DNA of 64,000 bases from Halioglobus sp. (GTDB lineage Bacteria > Pseudomonadota > Gammaproteobacteria > Pseudomonadales > Halieaceae), in contig JAPKAY010000014.1 in NCBI GenBank assembly GCA_028825045.1, positions 1 through 64,000 on the forward strand. The letters are read 5' to 3'. Under the pieces are notes generated by a model. The model had not been told where the DNA came from, made no database searches, and worked only from the letters and a program-made list of their open reading frames with translations. Every line of letters begins with the position of its first letter. The first letter of the stretch is position 1. A program made the translations under genes and the position numbers. Shown here one piece after another: positions 54,724 to 63,830 of the stretch.

Positions 54724-54984
54724 CAGAATTACTTTATCAAGTGGGTGTTCAACGGCAGGAAATCCAGACCCTAATCTGCGCCTGCACTACTGCCAGTCGT
54801 ATTAGGTTAGCATGGAGTGAAAGGTTATGAATACCCGTGGCCGGTCCGCCTACTACCTGAATCGCGCTAGGTGACATAATATGCATGACGACGCTCGACG
54901 CAGTAGCCATGAAATGCTTAGCCGGGCTAGCAATAAATTGTGGAATAGCCCGATTACTGGACATAGATTAATGGAAACACCGGC

Positions 54985-56505
54985 ATGACCGACAACGCTA
55001 ACCTCTACGCGCATTTTCAGCAGCATTCCCCCGCCGACATGACAACACAATTACTCGTCACTGCAGACGGACGCAGCGTGACGTACGGTGAAGCAGCCGA
55101 AGCCTCTTCCCGGATTGCCGACACCCTATTACAACGTGGTGCTACAAGCGGCGACCGGGTTACCGTGCAGGTCGAAAAATCAGCGGATAATTTGTTTCTC
55201 TACCTAGCCTGCCTGCGCGTGGGGCTGGTATACCATCCACTAAACACAGCCTACAAGGCTTCGGAACTCGCCTACTTCCTGGGCGATGCAGAACCGACCA
55301 TCGTCATTTGTGACAGCGACTCGATCCCCACTATGGAGTCAGTGCTTCCTGAAAATGGTGTTAAGGCACTGCTTACTCTCGATACAGACGGCGGTGGCAC
55401 CTTGATGGAGCTGGCGGCAGGTGCAAACGCGGAGATCGCTGTTGCGCAGTGCAAGGGCACAGACATGGCGGCGCTACTCTATTCGTCCGGCACCACAGGC
55501 CAACCCAAAGGCATTATGTTGAGCCATGACAATCTGCGTAAGAATGCCGAAACATTGGTTGAGGTCTGGGGATTTTCCGCCTCCGACCGCCTGCTGCATA
55601 TGCTGCCGATCTATCATGTACACGGGCTTTTCATTGGCGTCGGCTGCGTGTTACTGAGTGGCGCGAGCATGGTATGGCACAGAGGTTTCAACGACGAAGC
55701 GGCCATTGCCGCATTGCCCGATTGCACCACCATGATGGGTGTTCCAACCTTTTACACCCGGCTTTTGGCGAACCCACATTTCGGGCGAGACTGCTGTGCC
55801 AATATGCGGCTGTTTATTTCCGGCTCCGCGCCCTTGCTAACAGAAACCTTCGCTGAGTTTAAAGTGCGCACAGGACACACCATTCTCGAGCGCTACGGTA
55901 TGAGTGAGACAGGGATGAACACATCCAATCCGCTCAAGGGTGAGCGCCGTCCCGGCACCGTTGGACCGCCTTTGCCGGGCGTAACCGTGAGAGTAGTCGA
56001 TGAAGCCGGCGCAGCTGTAGCAATTGGTGAAACGGGCGACCTCCAGGTTAAGGGCCCCAATGTGTTTCCCGGCTACTGGCGCATGCCGGAGAGAACCGCC
56101 GAGGATTTTGCCGCTAACGGTTTTTTCAACACAGGTGACAAAGCCACCATTGACGCAGACGGATATGTCTCTATTGTCGGACGCGCCAAAGACATGGTCA
56201 TCACCGGCGGGCTGAACGTTTACCCAAAGGAAATTGAACTGGTGATTGATGACATGAAGGGCGTCAAAGAGTCAGCTGTCATTGGCGTTCCCCACGCTGA
56301 TTTTGGCGAGGCAGTGATTGCTGTGATTGTGCCCGATAGCGCCGATCTCGACACCGGTGTACCAACCGCGGAAGAAATCATCGCTCACTGTAAGACGCAG
56401 CTGGCCGACTTTAAGGCACCCAAGCGGGTGGAGGTGATCGCTACACTACCCCGCAATGCAATGGGAAAGGTGCAGAAAAATCGGTTACGCGAGCAGTATT
56501 CCTGA
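54985..56505 (+). CDS. Malonyl-CoA synthetase-like acid-CoA ligase
   Basis: 506 residues. The order and motifs are those of MatB: ALLYSSGTTGQPKGIMLSHDNL, LLHMLPIYHVHGLFIGVGCVLLSGASMVW, SGSAPLLTETF, ERYGMSETGMNTSNPL, GERRPGTVGPPLPGV, then NTGDKATIDADGYVSIVGRAKDMVITGGLNVYPKEIE and PRNAMGKVQKNRLRE. MatB makes malonyl-CoA from malonate. The RYGMSETGM and 'VHGLF' stretches support malonate over long-chain acids, but methylmalonate and other small diacids are possible. Confidence 0.87.
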   Translation: MTDNANLYAHFQQHSPADMTTQLLVTADGRSVTYGEAAEASSRIADTLLQRGATSGDRVTVQVEKSADNLFLYLACLRVGLVYHPLNTAYKASELAYFLGDAEPTIVICDSDSIPTMESVLPENGVKALLTLDTDGGGTLMELAAGANAEIAVAQCKGTDMAALLYSSGTTGQPKGIMLSHDNLRKNAETLVEVWGFSASDRLLHMLPIYHVHGLFIGVGCVLLSGASMVWHRGFNDEAAIAALPDCTTMMGVPTFYTRLLANPHFGRDCCANMRLFISGSAPLLTETFAEFKVRTGHTILERYGMSETGMNTSNPLKGERRPGTVGPPLPGVTVRVVDEAGAAVAIGETGDLQVKGPNVFPGYWRMPERTAEDFAANGFFNTGDKATIDADGYVSIVGRAKDMVITGGLNVYPKEIELVIDDMKGVKESAVIGVPHADFGEAVIAVIVPDSADLDTGVPTAEEIIAHCKTQLADFKAPKRVEVIATLPRNAMGKVQKNRLREQYS

Positions 56506-56601
56506 AAGATGACTCTCACCAACCGGGTCAACACAGCGGACTACTTCCAGTGCAGCCTTCTGACAAAGACTCAAACGACAATCGTCATGGCCTACTTGTG
56601 A

Positions 56602-57426
56602 TCAGTCTAAAGTAATATCATCAAACGTTGCCACGTCCCTGGCCGCATAGTTGGCCGCACGCCCTTCCATTTCCGACATCACCGCTTCTATCTGATTAGG
56701 GGTTTTTAGTATTTTTGCTTGCAGGCGCTCCTCTGCTTTCAGACCTTCGTACTCATCACCGTGCCAGGTGTTATCAAATAAATACTTACCGTAGGTAATC
56801 GCGTTTGGATTACGCTTTGCAATAGTAGCTGCCATTTTCAAGGCAGCATCGCGAGGGTTTTCGTCGATGGAGGTAACCAGACCCAAATGTAATGCCTCTT
56901 CCGATTCGACAACTCTTCCGGTAAACGTTAGCTCTTTGGCTACATCCACACGCACTAAGTCGCGCAAGGTTTGAGAGGTGGACATGTCGGGTATCAATCC
57001 CCACTTGATTTCCATGACCGACAGTTTGGTACTGGGATGTGCAATTCGAATATCTGCCCCCATAGCGATTTGAAATCCACCGCCATAAGCAGCGCCGTGA
57101 AGTGCGCATATCACAGGGACTGGCATTTTCTTCCATACATACCCCGGAAGCTGAAAAAAATTGGGGTAGAAACCACCGCGCCCGGGCCCAAATGGATCTG
57201 TACTAAAATCAGCATCAGTAAAATTGGCCAGATCTAAACCGGCGCAAAATCCACGCCCCTCCCCCGACAAGACAATAGCGCGTATCTCTTTATTATGAGC
57301 CAGCTCCTTACCCACGCGAGTAATTTCCTCAAACATAGGGATACTCAACGCGTTCATTTTTTCGGCACGGTTCAAACGGACATCGGCAACGTAATCTTTA
57401 ATTTCGACAGTGACCAGTTCAGACAT
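56602..57426 (-). CDS. Enoyl-CoA hydratase/isomerase (crotonase) family protein
   Basis: 274 residues with the crotonase fold. The oxyanion segment IRAIVLSGEGRGFCAGLDLANF, then CALHGAAYGGGFQIAMGADIRIAHPSTKLSVMEIKWGLIPDMSTSQTL. The catalytic Glu positions read as MEIKWGLIPDM, where Asp replaces one usual Glu, so a hydratase of saturated or dienoyl type, or an isomerase, is possible. An in-house name (EchA-like) would be justified only at family level. AAGGT stands before the ATG. It converges on the MatB-like gene and could supply a liuC-like step, but its motifs do not single out 3-methylglutaconyl-CoA hydratase. Confidence 0.9.
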   Translation of the reverse strand: MSELVTVEIKDYVADVRLNRAEKMNALSIPMFEEITRVGKELAHNKEIRAIVLSGEGRGFCAGLDLANFTDADFSTDPFGPGRGGFYPNFFQLPGYVWKKMPVPVICALHGAAYGGGFQIAMGADIRIAHPSTKLSVMEIKWGLIPDMSTSQTLRDLVRVDVAKELTFTGRVVESEEALHLGLVTSIDENPRDAALKMAATIAKRNPNAITYGKYLFDNTWHGDEYEGLKAEERLQAKILKTPNQIEAVMSEMEGRAANYAARDVATFDDITLD

Positions 57427-57460
57427 GAAACACCTTTAATTCAGTTCTAAGTCAATTGGG

Positions 57461-57477
57461 CTATTGCATATCAATAG
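57461..57477. promoter_or_regulatory. Inverted repeat upstream of crotonase gene
   Basis: CTATTG-CATAT-CAATAG: 6-base arms, 5-base spacer, 35 bases before the crotonase start. A candidate operator; no regulator in the window obviously fits. Confidence 0.3.
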
Positions 57478-57554
57478 CGTAACTTCGTAGCGGAGTATGA
57501 TAGCGTTGGAGCCCGGATTGCACCATGGTTAACGTTCCTGAGCATGCTATCCAA

Positions 57555-59480
57555 CTACTTCTCCATTGGCGCTGAAGGCAAAATTTTCTGTGTCAGCCGT
57601 CCGTTTACCTCGGCAAGCCGCTGGGGCGGAATTTTAAATTGACGGCGGTCATAAGTGATAAGCCCGTTTATCTCACTTTCAACGTCAGTTGTCTGGGTAT
57701 AAATCGCCCCAGTCAGGCCCAGCGGGCGTAAGCTTTCAATGAGGCCAAGCAATTCCACGTATGCCCTCTCGAAGTCCGCCTGGCTTTCAAACGCCGAATA
57801 ACCCCAGCCCGATTCCACCGCAAGATGACCCTCAACAGGATACCCCAGGCCGCCAAACTCGCCGTAGACCAGGGGCCGTCGAGGAGGTAGAGGGAAAATG
57901 AATTCAGCCTCACGACCGTACATGTGCAGATCACGTATATCGCCACTGCCGGTATCGATCCAGCCGCTTGGGCCGTCAATCAGCCGCGTTGGATCCATAG
58001 CGGCCGCCTCAGCAAGAACCTCATCTGTGTCAAATTGGCCCCAGGCTTCATTGAAAGGCACCCATGCAACGATGCTGGGAAAGCTCTGTAGGCCCTCTAT
58101 CATCGAGGCCAGTTCCTGCCGAAAGTAATCTGCTGATTCCGGCGAGCGCTCAAGGCGTACATCTTTTGAATCAAACAGCTGTGCTGAAAAGAAATCCCCC
58201 GCCTGGTCGAGTATTTGTGTAAACCTGCTGGCATCCCGGTCGCTTCCAGTGGGCATATCCTGCCAAACCAGGACGCCGAGACGATCCGCATGCCAGTACC
58301 AACGCGCGGGCTCTACTTTCACATGCTTGCGGATAGTGTTGAAGCCCATTTTTTTCGTGGCCTCTATATCGAAGGCCAGCGCTTCGTCCGTAGGAGCCGT
58401 GTAAAGCCCGTCTGGCCACCAGCCCTGATCGAGTAACCCCAGGTGGAAAATCGCACTACCGTTAAGCATCAACCGCCAGATTCCTTCGCTATCGCGGGCG
58501 ATTCCTACTTCCCTGGCGCCAAAGTAGCTTTCTACTCGGTCGAGAAGTTTACCGTTGCGCCACAGGCTCACCTGCAATTCGTAGAGAAATGGATCTTCGG
58601 GTGACCACGCGCGCAAATCAGGCGGCAACAACTGCATGCTGACCCGCTCTGTTGGTGCAACATCACGCGCTGAGGTTACGATTTCTTCATCGACACGCAC
58701 CTCGATTTCGATCTCGTCGCCCGGCTCCGTATCATGAGATTCGACAGCCAGGGTTACTGAGCCCGCCGCCAGGTCAGTGGCCGTCACTGCCACGCTGAGA
58801 ATGTGCTGCGCAGGAACCGGTTCGAGCCAGACTGTCTGCCATATACCGCTGACCGCGGTGTAACGAATCCCGTGAGGAACGAGGTGCTGCTTACCCACTG
58901 CGCCCGGACCTGTGTTGGTCGGGTCCCAGACGGCGACCACCAGTTCCTGTGCCACCCCTTCGATTAACGCTTCTGTTACGTCAAATGAAAACGGATCAAA
59001 TCCACCCCGATGAACTCCAATTCGCGTTCCATTGAGCCAGACCTCCGCCTCCCAGTCGACAGCGCCAAAGTGCAACATCAACCGTTCACGTTCCTCTAGT
59101 TGTGGCGTATCGAATATACGCCGATACCAGAGTCGATCTTCGGGCAACAGACTGCGCTGCACACCAGATAGTAGCGACTCGATAGCAAACGGTACGACAA
59201 TACTGCCTTCGAAATGAGTCGGCGCGGCGGCCTCCCGAGGCGTGATTGTGTATTGCCAAAGGCCATTAAGACTTTGCCAGCGATCGCGGCGCAATTGTGG
59301 ACGCGGATACTCCGGCAGCGGTGCCTGGGAATCGACATTTTCGGTCCAGGGTGTTGATAGCGCACTAGTCTCAACGGGCCGCGTGAACTTATAAAGTTGG
59401 TATCCTACTGTTGCGGTTAATCCCGCGATAGAAATCAGCAGTACAACGGCAATTCCAAAAAATATTTTTTTCATCTGCAT
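57555..59480 (-). CDS. GH2-family glycoside hydrolase (beta-galactosidase/glucuronidase type)
   Basis: 641 residues. N-terminal membrane segment (~5-27), then the GH2 sugar-binding domain (RDRWQSLNGLWQYTI, WLNGTRIGVHRGGFDPFSFDVT, AVWDPTNTG), immunoglobulin-like domain and TIM barrel. The acid/base motif is WVPFNEAWGQF (Asn-Glu) and the nucleophile region is LVYGEFGGLGYPVEG (Glu). The N-terminal anchor suggests attachment to the inner membrane facing the periplasm. Substrate could be beta-galactoside, glucuronide or mannoside. Shorter than E. coli LacZ (1,024) but like many marine GH2 enzymes. Confidence 0.9.
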   Translation of the reverse strand: MQMKKIFFGIAVVLLISIAGLTATVGYQLYKFTRPVETSALSTPWTENVDSQAPLPEYPRPQLRRDRWQSLNGLWQYTITPREAAAPTHFEGSIVVPFAIESLLSGVQRSLLPEDRLWYRRIFDTPQLEERERLMLHFGAVDWEAEVWLNGTRIGVHRGGFDPFSFDVTEALIEGVAQELVVAVWDPTNTGPGAVGKQHLVPHGIRYTAVSGIWQTVWLEPVPAQHILSVAVTATDLAAGSVTLAVESHDTEPGDEIEIEVRVDEEIVTSARDVAPTERVSMQLLPPDLRAWSPEDPFLYELQVSLWRNGKLLDRVESYFGAREVGIARDSEGIWRLMLNGSAIFHLGLLDQGWWPDGLYTAPTDEALAFDIEATKKMGFNTIRKHVKVEPARWYWHADRLGVLVWQDMPTGSDRDASRFTQILDQAGDFFSAQLFDSKDVRLERSPESADYFRQELASMIEGLQSFPSIVAWVPFNEAWGQFDTDEVLAEAAAMDPTRLIDGPSGWIDTGSGDIRDLHMYGREAEFIFPLPPRRPLVYGEFGGLGYPVEGHLAVESGWGYSAFESQADFERAYVELLGLIESLRPLGLTGAIYTQTTDVESEINGLITYDRRQFKIPPQRLAEVNGRLTQKILPSAPMEK

Positions 59481-59907
59481 ATACTAATGGATCCTGGACT
59501 CAAGGCCTATATAAGATAGGCGAAGTATAGGCGCGCTCCAAAATAGAGGGATCCTCACCCGTGAGCTCTGGCTGTATCGCCAGAGAACGAGATGTGCAGA
59601 TGCGTATCGCCCCACAATAACGTCTTCGCGGCGAGAAGCTCCTCGGCCAGAACAATATGGACGAACCGCAGAACACTAACCGCCCGAAGGCTTTTTTACC
59701 CCAAAGCCTGCCAAGGGCCTCCTTGACCACCGTTTCAGTGTTTGACATGCTGATGTTGGGATTCCACTGCCTCTGTCAAAAGTAGCAGACGTGCAGTTTA
59801 GGAAATATCAACATACAATTTCTAGCTCTCGGCGGCTTAACGTAATGCGACCTACAGAACTTGTTTATCATGAAGCCAATATTAACAAGGCTGCTTCCGG
59901 ATTCATT
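59481..59907. other. Intergenic region with a possible DUF3604 remnant
   Basis: About 310-430 bases between the divergent GH2 and Vgb-like genes, depending on the start of the latter. Minus strand 59555-59690 contains the short frame treated below. Nothing else recognised. Confidence 0.4.
59555..59690 (-). pseudogene. Possible DUF3604 N-terminal remnant
   Basis: The minus strand reads about 45 codons: LRAVSVLRFVHIVLAEELLAA, then KTLLWGDTHLHISFSGDTARAHG, then a stop. LLWGDTHLH-x-S-x-S is the start motif of DUF3604 proteins (a metal-binding hydrolase family in these bacteria), but the frame ends after only ~20 residues and has no start codon or ribosome-binding site. A decayed gene start or a chance match are both possible. 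Confidence 0.35.
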
Positions 59908-61599
59908 ATGCGCTCCCTGGCTATTCTGCTGCTGGGCACTCCCTGTCTGACCAATGCCGCTTCCTTTTCTGGACAGGTAACCAACGACAATGGGCTGCCG
60001 CTGGAAGGCGTCATCATTACCATCATCGACAAACCGCTAGCCAAAAAATTCAGCGTATACACTGACGCCATCGGCCAGTATCAGGTCCATTACGACGCGA
60101 CACACCCGATAGAAATAAGAGCGCGGCATTTCACCTACACAGACCTGGCTAAATCCATCACCGACCACGAAGCAGACACCACCATCAATTTCCAACTCGA
60201 GCCCGCCAGCAAAGACCAGATTCGTCAGCAATTGCCCGCCAACGTCTGGATGGAGCGCGTCGCCAAAACCTCCCCGGAAATGGATCTGGAATTTCGCATC
60301 GAATGCATGATGTGCCATCAGCAAGGCAACAACATGGCTAGATGGCCCCAGAGCCGCGAACAGTGGTACACGGTTTTTGACCGGATGGCCCACAAAAATG
60401 CGATGGTATCGCAAGACACCCGGGAACAAACCATCGATGTGCTGTTGGCCGCCTACAGCATAGAGAACGAAGACGACGTGCCGCGTATTCCACCCATGCC
60501 CCGCGGCAGGGAAACCACGGCCACTGTGACGGAGTGGCTAATGGAGCCCGGCAGCATCATGCACGATATCGCAGTGGGCCCCGATGGGCTCATCTACGGT
60601 GCCGGCTCGAAAGGCAATCAAATATGGCGCCTCGACCCCCAAACCGCCAAGCGACAGAAAATGACCCACATCAAACCCGACGGAAACAGCTTTGTGGGCG
60701 ACGCGCTAGGCCTGCACAGCGTTCTTCCTGGCCCGGACGGCACCAGTATGTGGTTCACCTATGCGCAGGGCAATATCATCTCACGCTATGACATACCCAC
60801 TGACGTTATGAAGGTATGGAACCTCTCCTACTTTGACGGAATCTATCCCCATACTATGCGTTTTGATAATGACGGGCAGATCTGGTTTACGATTACCCTG
60901 ACCAACCAGCTCGGCACGATCAATCCCAAGACAGACGAGTTAGAGGTAATCGATCTACCGACCCGCAATTGGAAGCAAAGCCTGATTAGCTGGCCACCTG
61001 TCGCCGCCACAGTCGCTCAAATTCAGCGGAACAGCTCATATTCTTTTGTTTTCGACCGCGAGCTGCGACCCATCGCTTACGGTATCGACGTCACCCCCGA
61101 TGGAAAAATCTGGTTCAGTCAATACAACAGCCGGCGTATTGGTTACTACGATAAGCACAGTAAAGAAATACACATGGTCGATACGCCCTTTGGTGGCCCT
61201 CGGCGCTTCAGGGCAGACTCTCAGGGTAATTTGTGGATACCAGCCTACACCGACGGCCGCATTTACAAATACGATCCAGCGGCAGACGAATTTACCGGCT
61301 ACGACCTGCCCACCGGAAAAGGCGACAGTGTCTATGCCGTCGCGGTGGATCCTATCGACGACACCATCTGGGGCTGTGGCTCCAACTCCGATACGATGCT
61401 GCACCTGGATCCAAAAACAGAACAGTTCACTACGTATCGACTACCTTCTCTGGTGACCTACTGCCGAGAAATTTCTTTTGATCCAGAGGGCAACGTCTGG
61501 ACGAGTTATTCCAACGCGCCCTCGGCGAGCATCGAAGACGGGGCTACGGCTATTGTGAAGCTGAGCCCGATGCGGGGTCAGCTAACAGGACATAAGTGA
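59908..61599 (+). CDS. Secreted Vgb-like beta-propeller with carboxypeptidase-regulatory-like domain and one heme-c motif
   Basis: About 563 residues. Signal peptide MRSLAILLLGTPCLTNA-A, a CarboxypepD-regulatory-like domain (FSGQVTNDNGLPLEGVIITIID...FSVYTDAIGQYQVHY, ~18-100), then a heme-binding CMMCH at ~133 and a C-terminal propeller (~200-560) of virginiamycin-B-lyase / SMP-30 type: IAVGPDGLIYGAGSKGNQIWRLDPQTAK, YGIDVTPDGKIWFSQYNSRRIGYYD, YKYDPAADEFTGYDLPT. The heme motif suggests a redox role not found in Vgb itself. The frame runs upstream to 59791, but the ATG at 59908 opens the signal peptide. Substrate unknown. Confidence 0.83.
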   Translation: MRSLAILLLGTPCLTNAASFSGQVTNDNGLPLEGVIITIIDKPLAKKFSVYTDAIGQYQVHYDATHPIEIRARHFTYTDLAKSITDHEADTTINFQLEPASKDQIRQQLPANVWMERVAKTSPEMDLEFRIECMMCHQQGNNMARWPQSREQWYTVFDRMAHKNAMVSQDTREQTIDVLLAAYSIENEDDVPRIPPMPRGRETTATVTEWLMEPGSIMHDIAVGPDGLIYGAGSKGNQIWRLDPQTAKRQKMTHIKPDGNSFVGDALGLHSVLPGPDGTSMWFTYAQGNIISRYDIPTDVMKVWNLSYFDGIYPHTMRFDNDGQIWFTITLTNQLGTINPKTDELEVIDLPTRNWKQSLISWPPVAATVAQIQRNSSYSFVFDRELRPIAYGIDVTPDGKIWFSQYNSRRIGYYDKHSKEIHMVDTPFGGPRRFRADSQGNLWIPAYTDGRIYKYDPAADEFTGYDLPTGKGDSVYAVAVDPIDDTIWGCGSNSDTMLHLDPKTEQFTTYRLPSLVTYCREISFDPEGNVWTSYSNAPSASIEDGATAIVKLSPMRGQLTGHK

Positions 61600-61786
61600 T
61601 TTTATGTGTGACACGATCTATTCTGGCCTTTTCCGGTACGGTGTATTCACCGAAAACTGACCCACTCTCCCCGCCTATTCCTTCGCCCTTTTTACTATGG
61701 TTGTTGTCACTCACCTGCGAGTAATGAGCCAACAACGCAAGTATCGGTTATTACGTATACTGTCCCCCGCAACCGAGGAAAAAAAC

Positions 61787-62770
61787 ATGCGTAGATGGTT
61801 AGTAGAATCCTTTGGCAACCCCACCAAAGTCTGGCGTCTTCAAGAGGACGCTGAGTCGTTTGAACCAGAATCAGATCAACTCAAGGTAGACGTTGAAGCT
61901 GCCGGCCTGGGTCTGCCAGATGTACTAATGTGTAACAACAATTATCCCTTAACGCCGCCACTTCCTTTTACACCCTCCCAGGAAGCAGCCGGAAAGGTTG
62001 TTGCCGTTGGCGCAAATGTCGACAAGCGTTTAATCGGTACCCGCGTCCTGGGACCCACGCTTTTCCAGGCACAACGTGGCGGGCTTGCACAATCGTGCCT
62101 GATGCATGCCGCAGGCGCCCTGCCCATTCCGGATGAAATGTCGGGTGTTGAGGCAGCAGGTTTTTTTATTCCCTATCAAACAGCCTGGGTGGCCCTGGTA
62201 CGCCGCGCTAACATTACCGCTGACGATACCGTGCTGATTCTCGGTGCTTCGGGTAGTTCGGGCGCCGCTGCAGTGCAATTGGCCAAGGCCAAGGGTGCAC
62301 GCGTTATTGCCGTTGCAGGCGGCCCGGAGAAAGCCGCTTTTTGCGCACGTATCGGCGCCGATGCCGTTATTGATAGAAAGAAACAGGACGTGACGGCGAC
62401 AGCACGGGAACTAACCGACGGTAAAGGTGTTTCGTTGGTGTTCGATCCTGTGGGGGGGAAAGCGGGACGCGCCGCCTTCAAGGCGCTCGCTTTCGAGGGT
62501 CGATTTTTAGTCATCGGTTATGCCAGCGGAGAATGGGCACACATCAATTTGGTCGAGACGTTGATGAAAAATATCTCTCTCCTTGGCGCGATGCCCGTCG
62601 GGTATACGCCGCAACAGGTGCTTGCGGCACACGAGGACTTAGTTAAGCACTGGCGAGATGGGTCTTTAAAAGTAGCCGCACCTCAAACCTTCGATTTCGA
62701 CGATGCGCGCAGCGCCATCGAACATATCGCGGCTGGAAAAGTTGAGGGCAAGGTTGTTGTTAGGCTTTAA
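61787..62770 (+). CDS. Zinc-free medium-chain alcohol dehydrogenase / quinone oxidoreductase
   Basis: About 327 residues of the NADPH:quinone oxidoreductase (QOR) branch: PLPFTPSQEAAGKVVAVGANV, GVEAAGFFIPYQTAWVALVRRANITADDTVLILGASGSSGAAAVQLAKAKGARVIAVAGGPEKAAF, ADAVIDRKKQDVTATARELTDGKGVSLVFDPVGGKAG. The NADPH site GASGSSGAAAVQ is clear and no zinc-binding Cys set is present. It reduces a quinone or an activated C=C bond. The ATG at 61787 is supported by GAGG 9 bases upstream; the upstream extension to 61697 is not coding-like. Confidence 0.92.
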   Translation: MRRWLVESFGNPTKVWRLQEDAESFEPESDQLKVDVEAAGLGLPDVLMCNNNYPLTPPLPFTPSQEAAGKVVAVGANVDKRLIGTRVLGPTLFQAQRGGLAQSCLMHAAGALPIPDEMSGVEAAGFFIPYQTAWVALVRRANITADDTVLILGASGSSGAAAVQLAKAKGARVIAVAGGPEKAAFCARIGADAVIDRKKQDVTATARELTDGKGVSLVFDPVGGKAGRAAFKALAFEGRFLVIGYASGEWAHINLVETLMKNISLLGAMPVGYTPQQVLAAHEDLVKHWRDGSLKVAAPQTFDFDDARSAIEHIAAGKVEGKVVVRL

Positions 62771-62943
62771 TGTGCGTTTTTGAAGTCACGAATGAGGACA
62801 GATACACTTGGCGGCCAGAAATATCAAGCTGAGGATTCGGAATTCGCCGGAGGGAGGTCAATTGTCACCCTGATGGCTGATGCCTTAATAGCTGCAGTCA
62901 CAAAAAGGTCTGTATAAAGCTCCGTCTCAGTTTGCAGGGGGAT

Positions 62944-63486
62944 CTAGAGCATGCGAACCGGACTCGCGAAAATCTTTTGCACCAGCGGCTCGAATGATTC
63001 CAGAGAGTCAGCCTCAAAGTCCGGATCAAAGGCGGGCGCATCCCAACGATCCACCAACTTCTCAGCCAGGGTGTACCAGCTTTCCTCGGTAAAGTTATCC
63101 CGCAGTGCAGGGTCCGAACCTAAAAACTCAAAATAGAACTTGCCCTGAAACTGCTGGTGATTGTAGATGGCATGATAGGCGTCATCTGAGATGTAAGGAC
63201 GCATAATCTCAGCAGCAATCGCACCGTGGTTGGGAATGTTTACTGCTTTCCCTACGTCGTGTAAGAGCGCGATGGTCACCTCCTCGTCGCTCGCCCCGTC
63301 CCGACGAGCCAGGGTACCGGTCATAAGGCTGTGCTGTAACTGGTTGCAGGCAAAACCCAGGGTGACTTGCTCTAGGCTGCGCAGCATATCCATTAGCTGC
63401 GCGGGCGTCTTGGTGAAGTGCTCCATGTGTGCAGCGCCGATTACGGCCCAATCGTCGGCGGTGCCATCTTGCATTCTGGTGAACAT
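62944..63486 (-). CDS. HD-domain phosphohydrolase-like protein
   Basis: 180 residues. A helical HD domain: LQHSLMTGTLARRDGASDEEVTIALLHDVGKAVNIPNHGAIAAEIMRPYISDDAYHAIYNHQQFQGKFYF. LLHDVGK supplies the HD metal pair, with H-x(~27)-H residues beyond. Similar proteins are inositol oxygenase-like or nucleotide/phosphonate hydrolases; the short length and 'TEESWYTLAEKLVDRWDAPAFDPDF' tail are those of phosphonate-type HD hydrolases (PhnZ-like). The substrate is not decided. GGAG 8 bases before the ATG is bounded by a perfect 17-base palindrome. Confidence 0.82.
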   Translation of the reverse strand: MFTRMQDGTADDWAVIGAAHMEHFTKTPAQLMDMLRSLEQVTLGFACNQLQHSLMTGTLARRDGASDEEVTIALLHDVGKAVNIPNHGAIAAEIMRPYISDDAYHAIYNHQQFQGKFYFEFLGSDPALRDNFTEESWYTLAEKLVDRWDAPAFDPDFEADSLESFEPLVQKIFASPVRML

Positions 63487-63830
63487 ATCGACTCCTTGCC
63501 CCCAGGGGGCAAATTAGTGAGATCTCATTCGGTTATTTTCTCAGGTTTCGTGAGAAAGTCACTCATTTTTGTAGCAAATCAATCGAGTGGCTTGGCAGCT
63601 GGTATGCTTTGCGCCTAAAACAGGCGAGGCATTCCGGCGTAGTTTCCAGAGCCCACATTCTAAAGAGTGCGCCCAAACACACTGTGCACACCAAATACAT
63701 CAGAGGCTGGGTTGTCCTTGGGGTAGTAAAGCAACAGGCCGACGTAAACAAACCGACAGTCTGATGCTAGTCTGTCATGCTCGCCATAAGCAGCCGCCTG
63801 ACCAAAACTCAATAAATCACGATATCCATC
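63487..63830. other. Intergenic region with palindromes upstream of HD gene
   Basis: Contains a perfect TTGCCCCC-A-GGGGGCAA palindrome (63496-63512), one base before the GGAG ribosome-binding site of the HD gene, and a TTTCTCA-N7-TGAGAAA hairpin (63537-63557). Both are candidate regulatory sites. No coding frame recognised in the rest. Confidence 0.5.

Noticed and set aside
56602..57426. Crotonase as the missing liuC
   Set aside because: The family is right but it is 9 kb away, lacks a LiuR-like site in front, and its active-site residues do not point to 3-methylglutaconyl-CoA.
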